DNA of 64,000 bases from Paraplanobispora takensis (GCF_016863195.1 NZ_BOOK01000008.1:62001-126000), one strand, 5' to 3'; shown: positions 26,076 to 34,876, counted from the stretch's first letter. Made by a program: numbers and translations. The notes: generated by a model from the sequence alone, not told the origin.

Positions 26076-27491
26076 TCACCTGCCGGTGAGAGCGGTGATG
26101 CCGGTGGCGAGGGCGTCTACAGCGGCGGCGGTCTGTTCGGTCGGCAGGGCGCCGAAGCCGACGAGGAATCCCGTGACCGGCCCGGGGTTCTGGTAGGAGC
26201 GGCGCAGCGAGGCGACGAGAATCCCGTGCCGAAGGAGGGCGTGGGCCGGGTCGTCCTGCGACGCCGTGTCCGGGCCGACCACGGCCAGGTGCAGACCGGC
26301 GTGGGTTTGCAACGGCCGGTAATCCGCCGGGAGCCGGTCGAGCAGTTCGCGGTAGACGCGGTGGAAGCGCGGAGTGTAGGCCGCCCGCACCCGCCGCAGG
26401 TGGCGGCCCAGATGGCCTCCGTCGACGAAGCCGGTCAGCGCCTCCTGGGTGGCCGGCGGGGGGCACCAGTCGATCGCCTGGCGTACGGCGACGATGGCCG
26501 GGACCAGCGTCACGGGGGCGGCCAGGAACCCCATCCGCAACGCGGGACTCAGGATCTTGCTGAAGGTGCCGACGTAGATCACACGTCCGTCCCGGTCGAG
26601 GCGGTGCAGGGGTTCGAGCGGGCGCGTAGTGTGCCGGAACTCGCTGTCGTAGTCGTCTTCCACTATGGCCGCGCCGTGCCGGCCCGCCCAGTGCAGCAGC
26701 TCCAGCCGGCGACGGCGGGACAGAACCACGCCGAGCGGGTACTGGTGCGACGGCGTGACATACACCAGACGCGCGGCCGGGGGGATCGCGTCGACCACGA
26801 TGCCGTGTTCGTCGACCGGCACGCCTACCGCGTCGACGCCGTGGGAGCGCAGCAGTTCCCGCACCGGCGGATACCCGGGCTCTTCCACGCCGGCCACGTC
26901 GCCGGGGGAGAGCAGGACCCTGGCCACGAGGTCGATCGCGTGCCCGGTGCCAGCGGTCACCACCATCTGCTCCGGCGTCAGGGTGATGCCCCGCGAACTG
27001 GCCAGCCAGCGCGACAACGCTGCGCGCAGGTCGAAGGTCCCGGCGGGGTCGCCGTACTGGGCCGAGACTCGGCGCAGGCCGGACAGCACGCACCGGCGCC
27101 ACACGACGGCGGGGAACAGGCGCGGGTCGACCCGGCCGGGCCGCAGGTCGAAGGCGGCCTCGGCCTGCGGGTCGTCGTCGTAGCGCCGAAGCGCCGCGCT
27201 GCGCGGCGTCGGGGCGAGCGCACCGGGCGGCGGGCTCCGCGGGTATGACCCGTGCCCGCCGGCGACGACGGTACCGCCGCCGGCCCGGCCTTCGATGTAC
27301 CCCTCCGCCGCCAGAGACTCGTAGGCGTCCGTGACCGTCGAGCGGGCGATGCCGAGTTCGGCGGACACAGCCCGCGACGGCGTCAGGCGCTCGCCCGGGC
27401 CCAGCCGGCCGCTCAGGATCGCGTCACGGATCTGTTCGTACAACTGCCGGGTCACGCTGCGGTCAGCGTCGGGATCGATGAACAGCTCCAT
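26076..27491 (-). CDS. MocR/PdxR-type regulator (GntR HTH fused to aminotransferase fold)
   Basis: This 471-residue protein starts at ATG 27491 (MELFIDPDADRSVTRQLYEQ). Residues of about 10-75 are a GntR winged helix (RLTPSRAVSAELGIARSTVTDAYE, of which ARSTVTDAYE is the recognition part). The C-terminal 350 residues are a class I aminotransferase-like domain with the PLP Lys in IYVGTFSKILSP and DDYDSEFRH upstream. MocR proteins bind PLP or its amino-acid adducts and often control vitamin B6, GABA or amino-acid genes. No such target is adjacent. The reading frame stays open upstream into a transposase-like fragment, which is not counted here. Confidence 0.93.
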   Translation of the reverse strand: MELFIDPDADRSVTRQLYEQIRDAILSGRLGPGERLTPSRAVSAELGIARSTVTDAYESLAAEGYIEGRAGGGTVVAGGHGSYPRSPPPGALAPTPRSAALRRYDDDPQAEAAFDLRPGRVDPRLFPAVVWRRCVLSGLRRVSAQYGDPAGTFDLRAALSRWLASSRGITLTPEQMVVTAGTGHAIDLVARVLLSPGDVAGVEEPGYPPVRELLRSHGVDAVGVPVDEHGIVVDAIPPAARLVYVTPSHQYPLGVVLSRRRRLELLHWAGRHGAAIVEDDYDSEFRHTTRPLEPLHRLDRDGRVIYVGTFSKILSPALRMGFLAAPVTLVPAIVAVRQAIDWCPPPATQEALTGFVDGGHLGRHLRRVRAAYTPRFHRVYRELLDRLPADYRPLQTHAGLHLAVVGPDTASQDDPAHALLRHGILVASLRRSYQNPGPVTGFLVGFGALPTEQTAAAVDALATGITALTGR

Positions 27492-27660
27492 CGCCCACTC
27501 CAACTTGGTCTGGCCGGGAGTGCTGTGCTTGGACCTGTTGAGGAGGCCATGTTCACCGTAGCGTCGAAGACGGTGCAGCCCGCGACGAACGGTGAAGCTG
27601 ATCCGAAACAGCTCCGAAGCAGCCGAACGCTTGGCTCGCACCTCATCGGGAGTGCACCCG
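27492..27660 (-). pseudogene. Possible N-terminal fragment of an IS630-type transposase
   Basis: In the frame running into the MocR gene, the translation contains DEVRAKRSAASELFRIS, then VRRGLHRLRRYGEHGLLNRS. This resembles the helix-turn-helix start of IS630-type transposases (RAKR-x-AA-x-ELFR; RxWRRRYxxxGxxGL). The middle of the motif is missing, so it is a remnant at most. The rest of the 27,492-27,854 gap holds no gene that I can support, and presumably carries the promoters of the flanking genes. Confidence 0.3.
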
Positions 27661-27854
27661 CTCCGCTCACGGTCCGGTGCGGATCACCGGCGTGACCGGC
27701 GAGGGAGCGACCCCGATGACATGGGAAAACATCCACGACGGCCCCTGACGCGGCCGCGGCGACGCTCTCGACGGGCGTCCCCGCGATCCAGGCTCCCATG
27801 CCCGGGCGAACGGCGGCGGGGAGTGCCGCGCCGAGGCGGCAGAAGGGAACTGAC

Positions 27855-28295
27855 ATGCGTACCTGGCGAAAACTGTCCAAGCTCGCGGCCGTGACCACGC
27901 TGGCCGGAGGCCTCGCGTTCACCGGAGCCTCGGCGGCGGTCGCCGACGGCGGTCCGGCCCACGAGAAGAGCGCCGCGCTCGCCTGCGGCGGCAACGTGTT
28001 CCTCGACGGCATCCGGGCCCTTGCGACCAGCGAGAACGGCCGCGACGAGGTCTATCTCGAGGCCGATGGCGCCAAGATCTGGCCGGCGGGCGGGAGCTAC
28101 GTGTCGATGACCGCAGGCCAGCGGGTCGAGGTGGACAAGTGCGTCCGCCCCCAGGCCGCGCTGCGCCTCATCGAGGTGGACGACCTCGATCCCAACGACG
28201 TCATCGGCAGGGTCATCCTGCAAGGGGATGTGACCAGGGACTACGAGTTCTGCTGCGGCGACGGGGGCCGATACCGGATCGGGGCCGTCCGGTAG
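27855..28295 (+). CDS. Small secreted protein with four cysteines
   Basis: This protein has 146 residues. ATG 27855 follows AAGGGA. Residues 1 to about 31 are a signal peptide (KLAAVTTLAGGLAFTGASAAVA). The mature part of about 110 residues is acidic and contains four Cys (ALACGG, VDKCVR and the adjacent pair in FCCGD), so two disulfides are likely. No catalytic motif is seen. It is followed by a strong terminator. I do not recognise the family. Confidence 0.7.
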   Translation: MRTWRKLSKLAAVTTLAGGLAFTGASAAVADGGPAHEKSAALACGGNVFLDGIRALATSENGRDEVYLEADGAKIWPAGGSYVSMTAGQRVEVDKCVRPQAALRLIEVDDLDPNDVIGRVILQGDVTRDYEFCCGDGGRYRIGAVR

Positions 28296-28318
28296 TCCTC
28301 CCCTCCGCCCCATAGATC

Positions 28319-28350
28319 GCGGGCGGGCCGGTTCCCACCGGCCCGCCCGC
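28319..28350 (+). terminator. Strong hairpin terminator after the small secreted protein
   Basis: GCGGGCGGGCCGG at 28319-28331 pairs perfectly over 13 bp with 28338-28350 across the loop TTCCCA. It starts 23 bp after the stop codon. There is no U-tract, which is common for actinobacterial terminators. Confidence 0.65.
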
Positions 28351-28483
28351 CGAGATCTTCAGGACACTCCTGGCGGCCGTTCGGCGGGGAGGTGCCTCCA
28401 CCGCTCGCCGTCGCCGTGAGGTCCGGGCCGGCCATCGGATATTCGCGGGCGGGAGTGGTGCGGCCGGTGGTAGACACGGCGGC

Positions 28484-29032
28484 ATGCGACCAGAACCCGG
28501 ACAGGTGCTGCACTTCTCCGAGGACCCCACGATCACCCGGTTCGTCCCGCATGTGGCGGCCACGGCGCGCAGGTCCGGGGCCTATGTCTGGGCCGTGGAC
28601 TCCGACCGCTGTCCCGACTACTGGTTTCCCCGCCAGTGCCCGCGTGCCATGGCCTGGACGGTGCCCGGTACGACGGACGCCGACCGTGAGCGGATCGTCG
28701 GTCCCGGCTGCGGGCGGCGGGTCCACGTGATCGAGTACGGCTGGCTGGAGGCGTTCCTGAGCGTGCGGCTGTACGGCTACCGCCTGCCCGCGGAGAAGTT
28801 CGTCCCGGTGGGCGAGCCGGTGCCGAACGCGGTGGTCGCCACCGAGCCCGTCGAACCCCTGGGCCCGCCCGAGCCGGTCGGCGACCTGCTGCGCCTGCAC
28901 CGGGAGGCGGGCATCCAGCTCAGGCTGCTGGACAACCTGTGGGAGTTCTGGGAGGCGGTGACCGTCAGCTCGCTGGGCTGGAGCGGCATCAGGCTCCGCA
29001 ACGCCCGTCCCCGGACGGACGGGCGGGCCTGA
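28484..29032 (+). CDS. Conserved hypothetical protein (DUF6886-like)
   Basis: This 182-residue cytoplasmic protein starts MRPEPGQVLHFSEDPTITRF. The segments YVWAVDSDRCPDYWFPRQCPR and RVHVIEYGWLEAFL recall a small actinobacterial family annotated DUF6886, which has no known function. No signal peptide or membrane segment is present. It converges with the DUF4291 gene with only 1 bp between the two stop codons. Confidence 0.7.
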   Translation: MRPEPGQVLHFSEDPTITRFVPHVAATARRSGAYVWAVDSDRCPDYWFPRQCPRAMAWTVPGTTDADRERIVGPGCGRRVHVIEYGWLEAFLSVRLYGYRLPAEKFVPVGEPVPNAVVATEPVEPLGPPEPVGDLLRLHREAGIQLRLLDNLWEFWEAVTVSSLGWSGIRLRNARPRTDGRA

Positions 29033-29033
29033 C

Positions 29034-29684
29034 TCAGCCGGTGGCCGCCCGGTCCGTCCCGGGCGCGCCGTACGGTCCGGATCCGGTGTCCGCCGGTGTG
29101 GCGCCGACGGCCGGGACGAGCTCCGGCGGCAGGGGATAGGGACGTTCGGCGGGCAGCAGCTCCGTGGCCCGGTCACGGTCGCCTCCGCGCAGGGCCGCGT
29201 GGATCTCGTGGACCCGGGGGGTGATGTCGGTGATGGAGAGCGTCCACCCGTCGATATAGCGGTCGACGGCCTCGCGGGAGAGCCCGATCTGGACGGACCG
29301 GTACGGCAGGGCGTTCAGATGCAGGTCGCGCTCGGGGTCCCACTGGACGCGCACCGGGCTCCGCCGGAGTCGCCGGGCCCAGGCGGCCTGGTCGGCGCCG
29401 GGTCCGGCGTGGCTCGGGCAGGAGTTCGCCAGCGCCCACTCGAAGCCCTCGCGGGTGATCTCGACCGCCAGCACGCGCTCCTGGCCGGGCTTGGTGGCCC
29501 AGCCGCAGCGGTACATCATCCACAGGAACGACGGCTTGATCCACGTCATCCGCTCCCGCTTGAACGGCGGGACGAACCGCTGCGCGGCCACGGCCGGCCC
29601 GGCGACGGCGGGGGAGTAGGCCTGGTAGACGGTGATCGAATCGTCGGTGTGGACGGCGCGGACCTGCCGGTAGGGGGCGTTCAT
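29034..29684 (-). CDS. DUF4291 family protein
   Basis: This protein has 216 residues from ATG 29684. The segments ITVYQAYSPAVAGPAVAAQ, FKRERMTWIKPSFLWMMYR and GWATKPGQERVLAVEITREG are characteristic of DUF4291, a cytoplasmic family with no assigned activity. The C-terminal 30 residues are Pro/Gly/Ala-rich and probably disordered. Confidence 0.9.
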   Translation of the reverse strand: MNAPYRQVRAVHTDDSITVYQAYSPAVAGPAVAAQRFVPPFKRERMTWIKPSFLWMMYRCGWATKPGQERVLAVEITREGFEWALANSCPSHAGPGADQAAWARRLRRSPVRVQWDPERDLHLNALPYRSVQIGLSREAVDRYIDGWTLSITDITPRVHEIHAALRGGDRDRATELLPAERPYPLPPELVPAVGATPADTGSGPYGAPGTDRAATG

Positions 29685-29774
29685 GCGACCCAGGGTGGCC
29701 AACCGGCTCCCGGCCGGGCAACGGATTATCCGGTCCTGCCCAGCGGCCGGCTCGGTGACCGGTCCCCGGCCGGG

Positions 29775-30854
29775 TCAGCCGGACTGACGGGGCAGGGGCG
29801 GCAGGGCGGCCGCGGCGGTCTCGTGGTCGAGGCCGGTGGCCAGCAGCAGGTCGACGACGACGGAGCGCAGCTGGGCGGTCATGGTGCCGGTGGACAGGCC
29901 CGCGCCTTCGGTGGGGACGTCGCGCAGCCGGGCGGCCGCTCCCGTGACCGCCTCCCTGGTGCCGGAGGGCCGCCCACCGGCCGCGAGCTCGTCGCGGAAC
30001 AGCAGCGCGGCGTCGGCGAGCTCGCGCAGGGCCAGGGAGATCGCGGCGGGCGGCCGCTCCCCCTCGGACAGGGCGACGACGGCCCGCCGGGTGAGGACGC
30101 GGGTGTTGCGCAGCGCGTGGTCGATGGGCTCGGCGGCCGTCTCGTAGCGCAGGAGCTGCCGGCGCAGGCGGCGGCGCATCGGAGAGATGGAGGTGATCTC
30201 CCTCTCCGTCTTCACGGCCGTGCCCAGGTCGTCCACCGCCTTCTGCGTCCCCCTGACCTCCTCCAGCGTGTCGGTCGCCAGCTCCGCGTCGGAGGCGTCC
30301 AGGGCCTCGGCGGTGCCGCGCAGGGCGGAGGACAGGGACTCCAGGACGGTGGCCACGTGCCGCTGGACGATGGCCGCGGGGCTGGCGGGCAGCAGGGCGG
30401 TGGCGGCGACGCCCAGCGCGCCGCCGAGCAGGGCGTCGACCATCCGGTCCAGCCCGCCGGTACCGGTGGGGGGCAGCAGAGTGGCGACCAGGACGGCCGA
30501 CGAGGCCGCCTGCCCCACGATCAGCGACCCGCTGTCCAGCAGGACCGCGGCGCCCATGGCCAGGGCGACGACGAGGGCGATCTGCCACGGGCCGGAGCCG
30601 ATCTGGAGGATCAGCAGGTCCCCGACGCCCACGCCCAGGCTCACCCCGACGACCAGCTCCGCCAGCCGGCGCAGCCGCTGGCCGCCGGCGACGCCGATGC
30701 AGATCACCACGGCGATCGGCGCGAAGAAGGGACGGGGGTGGTGGAGCACGTCCTTGGCCACGACCCAGGCCAGCGCGGAGGCCACGGCGCACTGGGCGAT
30801 GGACGGCCCCATCACCGACAGCCGTCGCATCCGGCCCTGCACATCGACGTTCAC
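29775..30854 (-). CDS. FUSC-family / aromatic acid exporter-like membrane protein
   Basis: This protein has 359 residues from GTG 30854, which has GGGGGGAG 4-5 bp upstream; a start at 30914 without such a site is less likely. Six or so hydrophobic helices in the first 160 residues ([71 protein letters not shown]) are followed by a long helical cytoplasmic part. This is the layout of FUSC/ArAE exporters, which move aromatic acids or other anions. The substrate is unknown. Confidence 0.85.
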   Translation of the reverse strand: MNVDVQGRMRRLSVMGPSIAQCAVASALAWVVAKDVLHHPRPFFAPIAVVICIGVAGGQRLRRLAELVVGVSLGVGVGDLLILQIGSGPWQIALVVALAMGAAVLLDSGSLIVGQAASSAVLVATLLPPTGTGGLDRMVDALLGGALGVAATALLPASPAAIVQRHVATVLESLSSALRGTAEALDASDAELATDTLEEVRGTQKAVDDLGTAVKTEREITSISPMRRRLRRQLLRYETAAEPIDHALRNTRVLTRRAVVALSEGERPPAAISLALRELADAALLFRDELAAGGRPSGTREAVTGAAARLRDVPTEGAGLSTGTMTAQLRSVVVDLLLATGLDHETAAAALPPLPRQSG

Positions 30855-30948
30855 GCTTCTCCCCCCGTACGCCTCCTGCCGCTCATCCTTCCCCGCGGAC
30901 CCGGGAGCGCTCACCCCGGCCCGCCGGCTCCGGGCGCACGGGTCCGGA

Positions 30949-31776
30949 TCACTGAGCCCCGGGCTCGCGGGTCTCGGGCTCGCGGGCCTCGGGGTCGCGG
31001 GTCTCGGGGTCGCGGGCGAGGACCGACCGCCCGCCGTCGACGGGCACGGTCGCGCCGTTGATGAAGCTCGCCTCGTCGGAGAGCAGGTGGAAGATCGCGG
31101 CGGCGACCTCCTCGGGCCGTCCGACCCGGCCCAGCGGGTGCAGCAGCGCCATCTCGTGCTCGATCCGCGCGGCGCCGTCGGCTCCCTGCCGGTCGAGGAA
31201 GTCGTCGTAGCGTTCGGTGCGGATCGATCCCAGCGCGACGGCGTTGACCCGGATGCCGCGCGGGCCGTACTCGACGGCGAGCGCGCGGGTCAGCCCCTCG
31301 ACCGCGGCCTTGGCGGTCACGTACGGCGTGCAGCCCGGCACCGCCCGGCCCGCCTGGTGCGAGGAGACGTTGACGATCGCCCCCGGCGTCCCCGCCGCGA
31401 GGAAACGGCGCACGGCCGTGGTGCAACCGGCGAGGGCGGGGGCGAGGTTGGCCGTGACGAGGTCCAGCACCGTCCGGGCGGAGGCCGAGTGGACCGAGGC
31501 GTCGCGGAACACCGCGGCGTTGTTGACCCAGCCCGCCAGCGTGCCCCCCTCCTGCGCGGCGTCGGCGGCCCGCTCGGCGACGGCCTCGTCACCGGCGTCG
31601 CCGATCACGGCCCTGACCCGCGATCCGCCGGGGTGACCCTCCACCCAGGCCAGCGCGGCCGCGTCGAACTCGATGGCGACCACGCGGCCGGTATGGTCGG
31701 CGTCGCCGAGCAGCCGCTCGACCACGGCCCTGCCGACGCCGCGACCCGCGCCCGTCACCACGTAGGAACGGCCCAC
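30949..31776 (-). CDS. Short-chain dehydrogenase/reductase with repeat tail
   Basis: This 275-residue classical SDR has the cofactor motif [11 protein letters not shown], the structural WVNNAAV, the catalytic Ser in VNVSSHQAG and Tyr/Lys in [17 protein letters not shown] ends the family part near residue 255. GEFD-type binding residues ([10 protein letters not shown]) suggest NAD. The last 20 residues are a pentapeptide repeat of the type RDPET/REPEA, encoded by a 15-bp tandem repeat, which is unlikely to matter for catalysis. The substrate is unknown. Confidence 0.9.
   Translation of the reverse strand: MGRSYVVTGAGRGVGRAVVERLLGDADHTGRVVAIEFDAAALAWVEGHPGGSRVRAVIGDAGDEAVAERAADAAQEGGTLAGWVNNAAVFRDASVHSASARTVLDLVTANLAPALAGCTTAVRRFLAAGTPGAIVNVSSHQAGRAVPGCTPYVTAKAAVEGLTRALAVEYGPRGIRVNAVALGSIRTERYDDFLDRQGADGAARIEHEMALLHPLGRVGRPEEVAAAIFHLLSDEASFINGATVPVDGGRSVLARDPETRDPEAREPETREPGAQ
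30961..31020. repeat. 15-bp tandem repeat, four copies
   Basis: Four successive 15-bp units (gggctcgcgggtctc type) encode the charged pentapeptide tail of the SDR. The unit is in frame, so gain or loss of copies only changes tail length. Confidence 0.85.
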
Positions 31777-31895
31777 ATCCGCCTCCGATCTCGATGATCG
31801 TCCTCAGCTTCGATCCAACCTACGGCGCGCGGCGGCGGGCGGGACTGCAAGCCGCGGTCAATCCGCGTGCAAGCCCGGCCGCCTAACGTCGGAGT

Positions 31896-32558
31896 GTGTC
31901 CAGACGACTGATTCTCGGCGGCGCCGCGATCACCGCGAGCGCGGCGCTGATGTTCCCCTTCACCCAGGCCTCCGCGCAGGCGGCCGTCCCGGACCGGGCG
32001 CCGGCCTCCACGGCCACCGCCGCGGCCCCCGCCACGCCGGCCAAGAAGCTGTTCGGCGCCTGGCTGCGCGGGGACCGCGCCGCCGCCGCCCGGGTGGCCA
32101 CGCCCTCGGCGGTGAAGACCGTGTTCTCCTACGTCTACCGCGCCCCGGACGAGTTCGCCGGGTGCACCGGTAACGTCTGCCGGTTCGTGCACACCAGCGT
32201 GAACGTGCCGGGCGGTCTCGACGGCATTCTGATGGTCGTCTCCGGGTCGAAGGTGACGAAGGTCTACCAGTCGCGTCATTTCACCACTCCCTCCTCCGCC
32301 GCCAAGCACCTGTTCGCGTCCTGGAAGCGCCATGACCGCTACAGCGGCCTGGAGGCCGCCCGTACGGGTGCCGTGAACAAGCTGTTCCGGGTGAAGTACG
32401 ACCCGAAGGGCGTGGCCCACACCTTCCAGGGCTGCTCGAAGGAGCCCAAGGGCTACGCGTGCGCCTACTCCTACGAGGGCGGCGCCATGTTCATGCACGT
32501 CCGCGGCTCGAAGACCACCGGCTACGACGTCCGTTCGATCAGCTACATCGCGGACTGA
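31896..32558 (+). CDS. Secreted protein with internal duplication
   Basis: This protein has 220 residues from GTG 31896. A signal peptide ends near ASAQA (residue 29), followed by an Ala/Thr/Pro linker. Two homologous modules follow: KKLFGAWLRGDRAAAARVAT with a Cys pair (GCTGNVCRF), and KHLFASWKRHDRYSGLEAA with a second pair (GCSKEPKGYACAY). Each module therefore has its own probable disulfide. No enzymatic motif is seen. It may be an extracellular binding or inhibitor-like protein, but I do not recognise a named family. Confidence 0.75.
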   Translation: MSRRLILGGAAITASAALMFPFTQASAQAAVPDRAPASTATAAAPATPAKKLFGAWLRGDRAAAARVATPSAVKTVFSYVYRAPDEFAGCTGNVCRFVHTSVNVPGGLDGILMVVSGSKVTKVYQSRHFTTPSSAAKHLFASWKRHDRYSGLEAARTGAVNKLFRVKYDPKGVAHTFQGCSKEPKGYACAYSYEGGAMFMHVRGSKTTGYDVRSISYIAD

Positions 32559-32667
32559 ACGGATCGAGCGGGCCGTACCGCCGATAGAGCCACCGTCCGG
32601 GCGAGCGGGTCCAACGGCGCACCCGCCCGCCCGGTACGGTTCCCCGGCCGGACCGTCCGGGTCCTTC

Positions 32668-33027
32668 TCACGACCGGGGATGCTCCATCCACCACTCGGT
32701 GAACTCACGGCAGCGCCCGGCGCGGTCGAGCCGGATCACCCACAGATTGCTGTAGACGCGCTCGGGGTAGGCGGTGGTCCCCTGGATGACGGCCACCTCG
32801 CCGGTGACGCTCAGCGGCGCCCAGGTGAAGGTGGTCTCGCCGGGTTCGTCCCTGCGGTCCAGCCAGCCTGAGACGATCTCCTCGCGGCCGCGCCACGGCG
32901 GGTCGAACGGGGTGGTGTAGTAGGCGGCGTCCTCGGTGAAAAGTGCGCTGATGTGCGCGCGGTCGTTGGAGTTCCAGGCGCGGACGTAGGCGTCGATCCA
33001 CGCGTTGACGCGGCTGAGATCCGTCAT
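32668..33027 (-). CDS. NTF2-like / SnoaL-fold protein
   Basis: This protein has 119 residues from ATG 33027. It starts VNAWIDAYVRAWNSNDRAHISALF, the usual opening of NTF2-like domains, with FTEDAAYYTTPF and a beta-sheet ending REFTEWWMEHP. Members are cone-shaped and include isomerases, lyases and non-catalytic binding proteins. The frame runs on upstream without a start that looks better. Confidence 0.88.
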   Translation of the reverse strand: MTDLSRVNAWIDAYVRAWNSNDRAHISALFTEDAAYYTTPFDPPWRGREEIVSGWLDRRDEPGETTFTWAPLSVTGEVAVIQGTTAYPERVYSNLWVIRLDRAGRCREFTEWWMEHPRS

Positions 33028-33121
33028 GGCATCCGGTCTATCCCGCGACGCCGCCCGGCGGAAGACCGAAGTGCCCGCAGTGGTGATCGTGACCGCAGGT
33101 GCGGGCGTTAAACTCTCCCGC

Positions 33122-33448
33122 ATGGTCGGCCGCATCCTTTTCCTCACCTTCGGCTGCATAGCGCTGTTCTTCGGCGCGGGCCTCTCCTTCTCGGACGAGC
33201 CGAAGGAGGCCCAGCAGGCGCTGATCATCACCTGGGTGGGAGTGGGACTGATGATCGGCGGTGCCGCGTGCGGAGCCGCCGAGCGCCGCAACGTCCCCGT
33301 CCAGACGCCTCCGCAGCCCCCCGCCCCGCAGCACTATCCCCCGCAGGGGCAGCCCCATCCGCAGGGCTACGCCGCTCCCCTGCACACCGCTCCCACGCAG
33401 GGCTATCCCCCCGCGCAGGGCTACACCGCCCCCTACCCGCACGCGTAG
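33122..33448 (+). CDS. Small membrane protein with Pro/Gln/Tyr-rich tail
   Basis: This protein has 108 residues from ATG 33122. Two hydrophobic helices (ILFLTFGCIALFFGAGLSF and IITWVGVGLMIGGAACGAA) are separated by a short acidic loop. The remaining 55 residues are a low-complexity tail rich in Pro, Gln, Tyr and His (PPQGQPHPQGYA, TQGYPPAQGY). Such tails are common in actinobacterial envelope proteins and are predicted to be disordered. The function is unknown. Confidence 0.65.
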   Translation: MVGRILFLTFGCIALFFGAGLSFSDEPKEAQQALIITWVGVGLMIGGAACGAAERRNVPVQTPPQPPAPQHYPPQGQPHPQGYAAPLHTAPTQGYPPAQGYTAPYPHA

Positions 33449-33565
33449 GGGAGTCCTGTCCCACGCGCGTCCTCTGTCCACGCGCGGGCACCCCGGCGGG
33501 ACGCGTACGGCCGGACGGCGGGTGGGACGTCCCGGAGCCGCGGTCCGGGACGCCGCAGGACCGTG

Positions 33566-33763
33566 TCAGGGGCGGCGGCCGGTGAAGTACGGGAACGCCG
33601 TCTGCGGGTCGGCCCCCGGCGGGGGAGCGGTCCGCGGCCCGGACGCCTCGGTCGCCTGGAGGGCGGCGTAGTGAGGGCGCAGTCTCTCGTGGATTCTGAC
33701 GACGGCCTCGCGGGCCAGGAAGTCACCCGTGAGGCGGTCGGACCGGTCGGCGATCTCAGACAT
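33566..33763 (-). CDS. Small hypothetical protein
   Basis: This is a possible 65-residue protein (MSEIADRSDRLTGDF, then VVRIHERLRPHYAALQAT) 70 bp downstream of the SRPBCC gene on the same strand. The first 40 residues look helical and the rest is Pro-rich. There is no clear ribosome site and no family that I know. It is kept because of its position and plausible composition. Confidence 0.35.
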   Translation of the reverse strand: MSEIADRSDRLTGDFLAREAVVRIHERLRPHYAALQATEASGPRTAPPPGADPQTAFPYFTGRRP

Positions 33764-33833
33764 GTGATGATCCGATCTTCGGTGAGGGAAGGAGAGGAGG
33801 AAGGACCGCCGCCCGTGGGCGCGCGATCCGGCT

Positions 33834-34280
33834 CTAGAGGCGGGCCAGGGAGGCCTCCAGGTTGCGCAGCACGGCCGAGCGCCAGCCGCCGCCCATGATC
33901 GCGCGGGCCCGCTGTCGCAGCGGGTCGTCCGGGTCGAAGCCCTCGTGCAGGAGGAACAGCCGGGTACCGGTGCCCTCCGGTTCCAGGGTCCAGGTGATCG
34001 TCCAGTCGGCGTCGTTGCCGGGACCGGCGTCGCGCCAGCCGATCTTGAGCATCCTGCCGGTCTCGTAGGCGAGCACCTCGGCCAGGATGGTGCCGGAGAA
34101 CCCGGTGCCGGACATGGGGACGGTCCGCATGGTGTACCGGTGCCCGATTCCGAGGCGGAAGTCCCCGGGCATCAGCCACAGGGCGAGCAGGTCCGGCTCG
34201 GTCGGCGCCCGCCACACCTTGGCGGGCGGGTGCGCGAGGAACCGGTCGAGGTGGAGGGTGGTCGGGTCGTCGTCGCTCAT
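33834..34280 (-). CDS. SRPBCC/AHSA1-family protein
   Basis: This 148-residue protein has the helix-grip fold of the SRPBCC superfamily, AHSA1 type: LDRFLAHPPAKVWRAPTEPDLLALWLMPG at the start, then TGRMLKIGWRD, and TRLFLLHEGFD near the end. These bind hydrophobic ligands and are often encoded behind an ArsR regulator. Its ATG overlaps the stop of the ArsR remnant (34277-34280) in ATGA, so it was once the second gene of that pair and may now lack its regulator. Confidence 0.9.
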   Translation of the reverse strand: MSDDDPTTLHLDRFLAHPPAKVWRAPTEPDLLALWLMPGDFRLGIGHRYTMRTVPMSGTGFSGTILAEVLAYETGRMLKIGWRDAGPGNDADWTITWTLEPEGTGTRLFLLHEGFDPDDPLRQRARAIMGGGWRSAVLRNLEASLARL

Positions 34281-34453
34281 GACTCCCCGTCCAGCCGGTC
34301 TGACTCCTCGTCCATCCGATCGAGCAGGTCACGCAGCCCGGAGAGCCTGTCGCGCCAGAACCGCTCGAACGGGCTCAACCACTGCTGCACCTCGTTCAGC
34401 GGCACCGCCTCCAGCCGGTACAGCCGCAGGACCTCCCGGCGCACCGGGGATCC
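34277..34453 (-). pseudogene. C-terminal stub of an ArsR-family regulator
   Basis: The last 52 or so codons read REVLRLYRLEAVPLNEVQQW and then LSPFERFWRDRLSGL, ending in an acidic helix. This matches the C-terminus of ArsR proteins paired with SRPBCC genes (RLYRL...W..PFERFW..RL). The helix-turn-helix part is absent: upstream of about 34453 the DNA is the tRNA terminator and tRNA-Val. The remaining frame has no start codon of its own with a ribosome site. A deletion or insertion next to the tRNA genes therefore removed the 5' two thirds. Confidence 0.75.
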
Positions 34454-34472
34454 GCAACGATCGGGAGAAGCG

Positions 34473-34498
34473 AAAAGCCCCGGTCGTGGACCGGGGCT
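34473..34498 (-). terminator. Rho-independent terminator of the tRNA operon
   Basis: On the minus strand AGCCCCGGTC-CAC-GACCGGGGCT forms a perfect 10-bp stem with a 3-base loop, followed by UUUU. It lies about 27 bp after the end of tRNA-Val. Confidence 0.85.
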
Positions 34499-34527
34499 CT
34501 CGGCGGGCCGGGGGACCGGCCGGGTGG

Positions 34528-34599
34528 TGGACGATACTGGGATTGAACCAGTGACCTCTTCCGTGTCAGGGAAGCGCTCTCCCGCTGAGCTAATCGTCC
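34528..34599 (-). tRNA. tRNA-Val (anticodon GAC)
   Basis: The cloverleaf folds cleanly on the minus strand. The acceptor arm is GGACGAT/ATCGTCC and the D arm GCTC/GAGC. The anticodon stem CTTCC/GGAAG has loop CTGACAC, giving anticodon GAC. The T arm is ACTGG/CCAGT with loop TTCAATC, and the discriminator is A. A genomic CCA follows at 34525-34527. Confidence 0.96.
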
Positions 34600-34613
34600 T
34601 CGGGTGAGACCAG

Positions 34614-34685
34614 AGCGGAAGACGGGATTCGAACCCGCGACCCTCACCTTGGCAAGGTGATGCTCTACCACTGAGCCACTTCCGC
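34614..34685 (-). tRNA. tRNA-Gly (anticodon GCC)
   Basis: This is a minus-strand cloverleaf of 72 nt. The acceptor arm is GCGGAAG/CTTCCGC and the D arm GCTC/GAGC. The anticodon stem TCACC/GGTGA has loop TTGCCAA (anticodon GCC). The T loop is TTCGAAT. It is the first gene of a Gly-Val pair, 14 bp upstream of tRNA-Val. In many actinomycetes a tRNA-Cys sits between Gly and Val; none is here. Confidence 0.96.
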
Positions 34686-34876
34686 ACGTCCGCCGGGTGT
34701 TTCCCCCTGCGGCGTCGAGAGAACTCTAGCGGGTTTTCCGGGCGGGTGCGTAACCGCGCGCCCGTACGGCCCCGCGTCGCCCCCGGCGGCCGCCCCGGCG
34801 CCGTTCCCGGGAGCCGATCCGTCCCGCCGCCGGGAAGCGGTTCGTCCCACCCCGCCGGGTACGGTAGAAACGCCAG

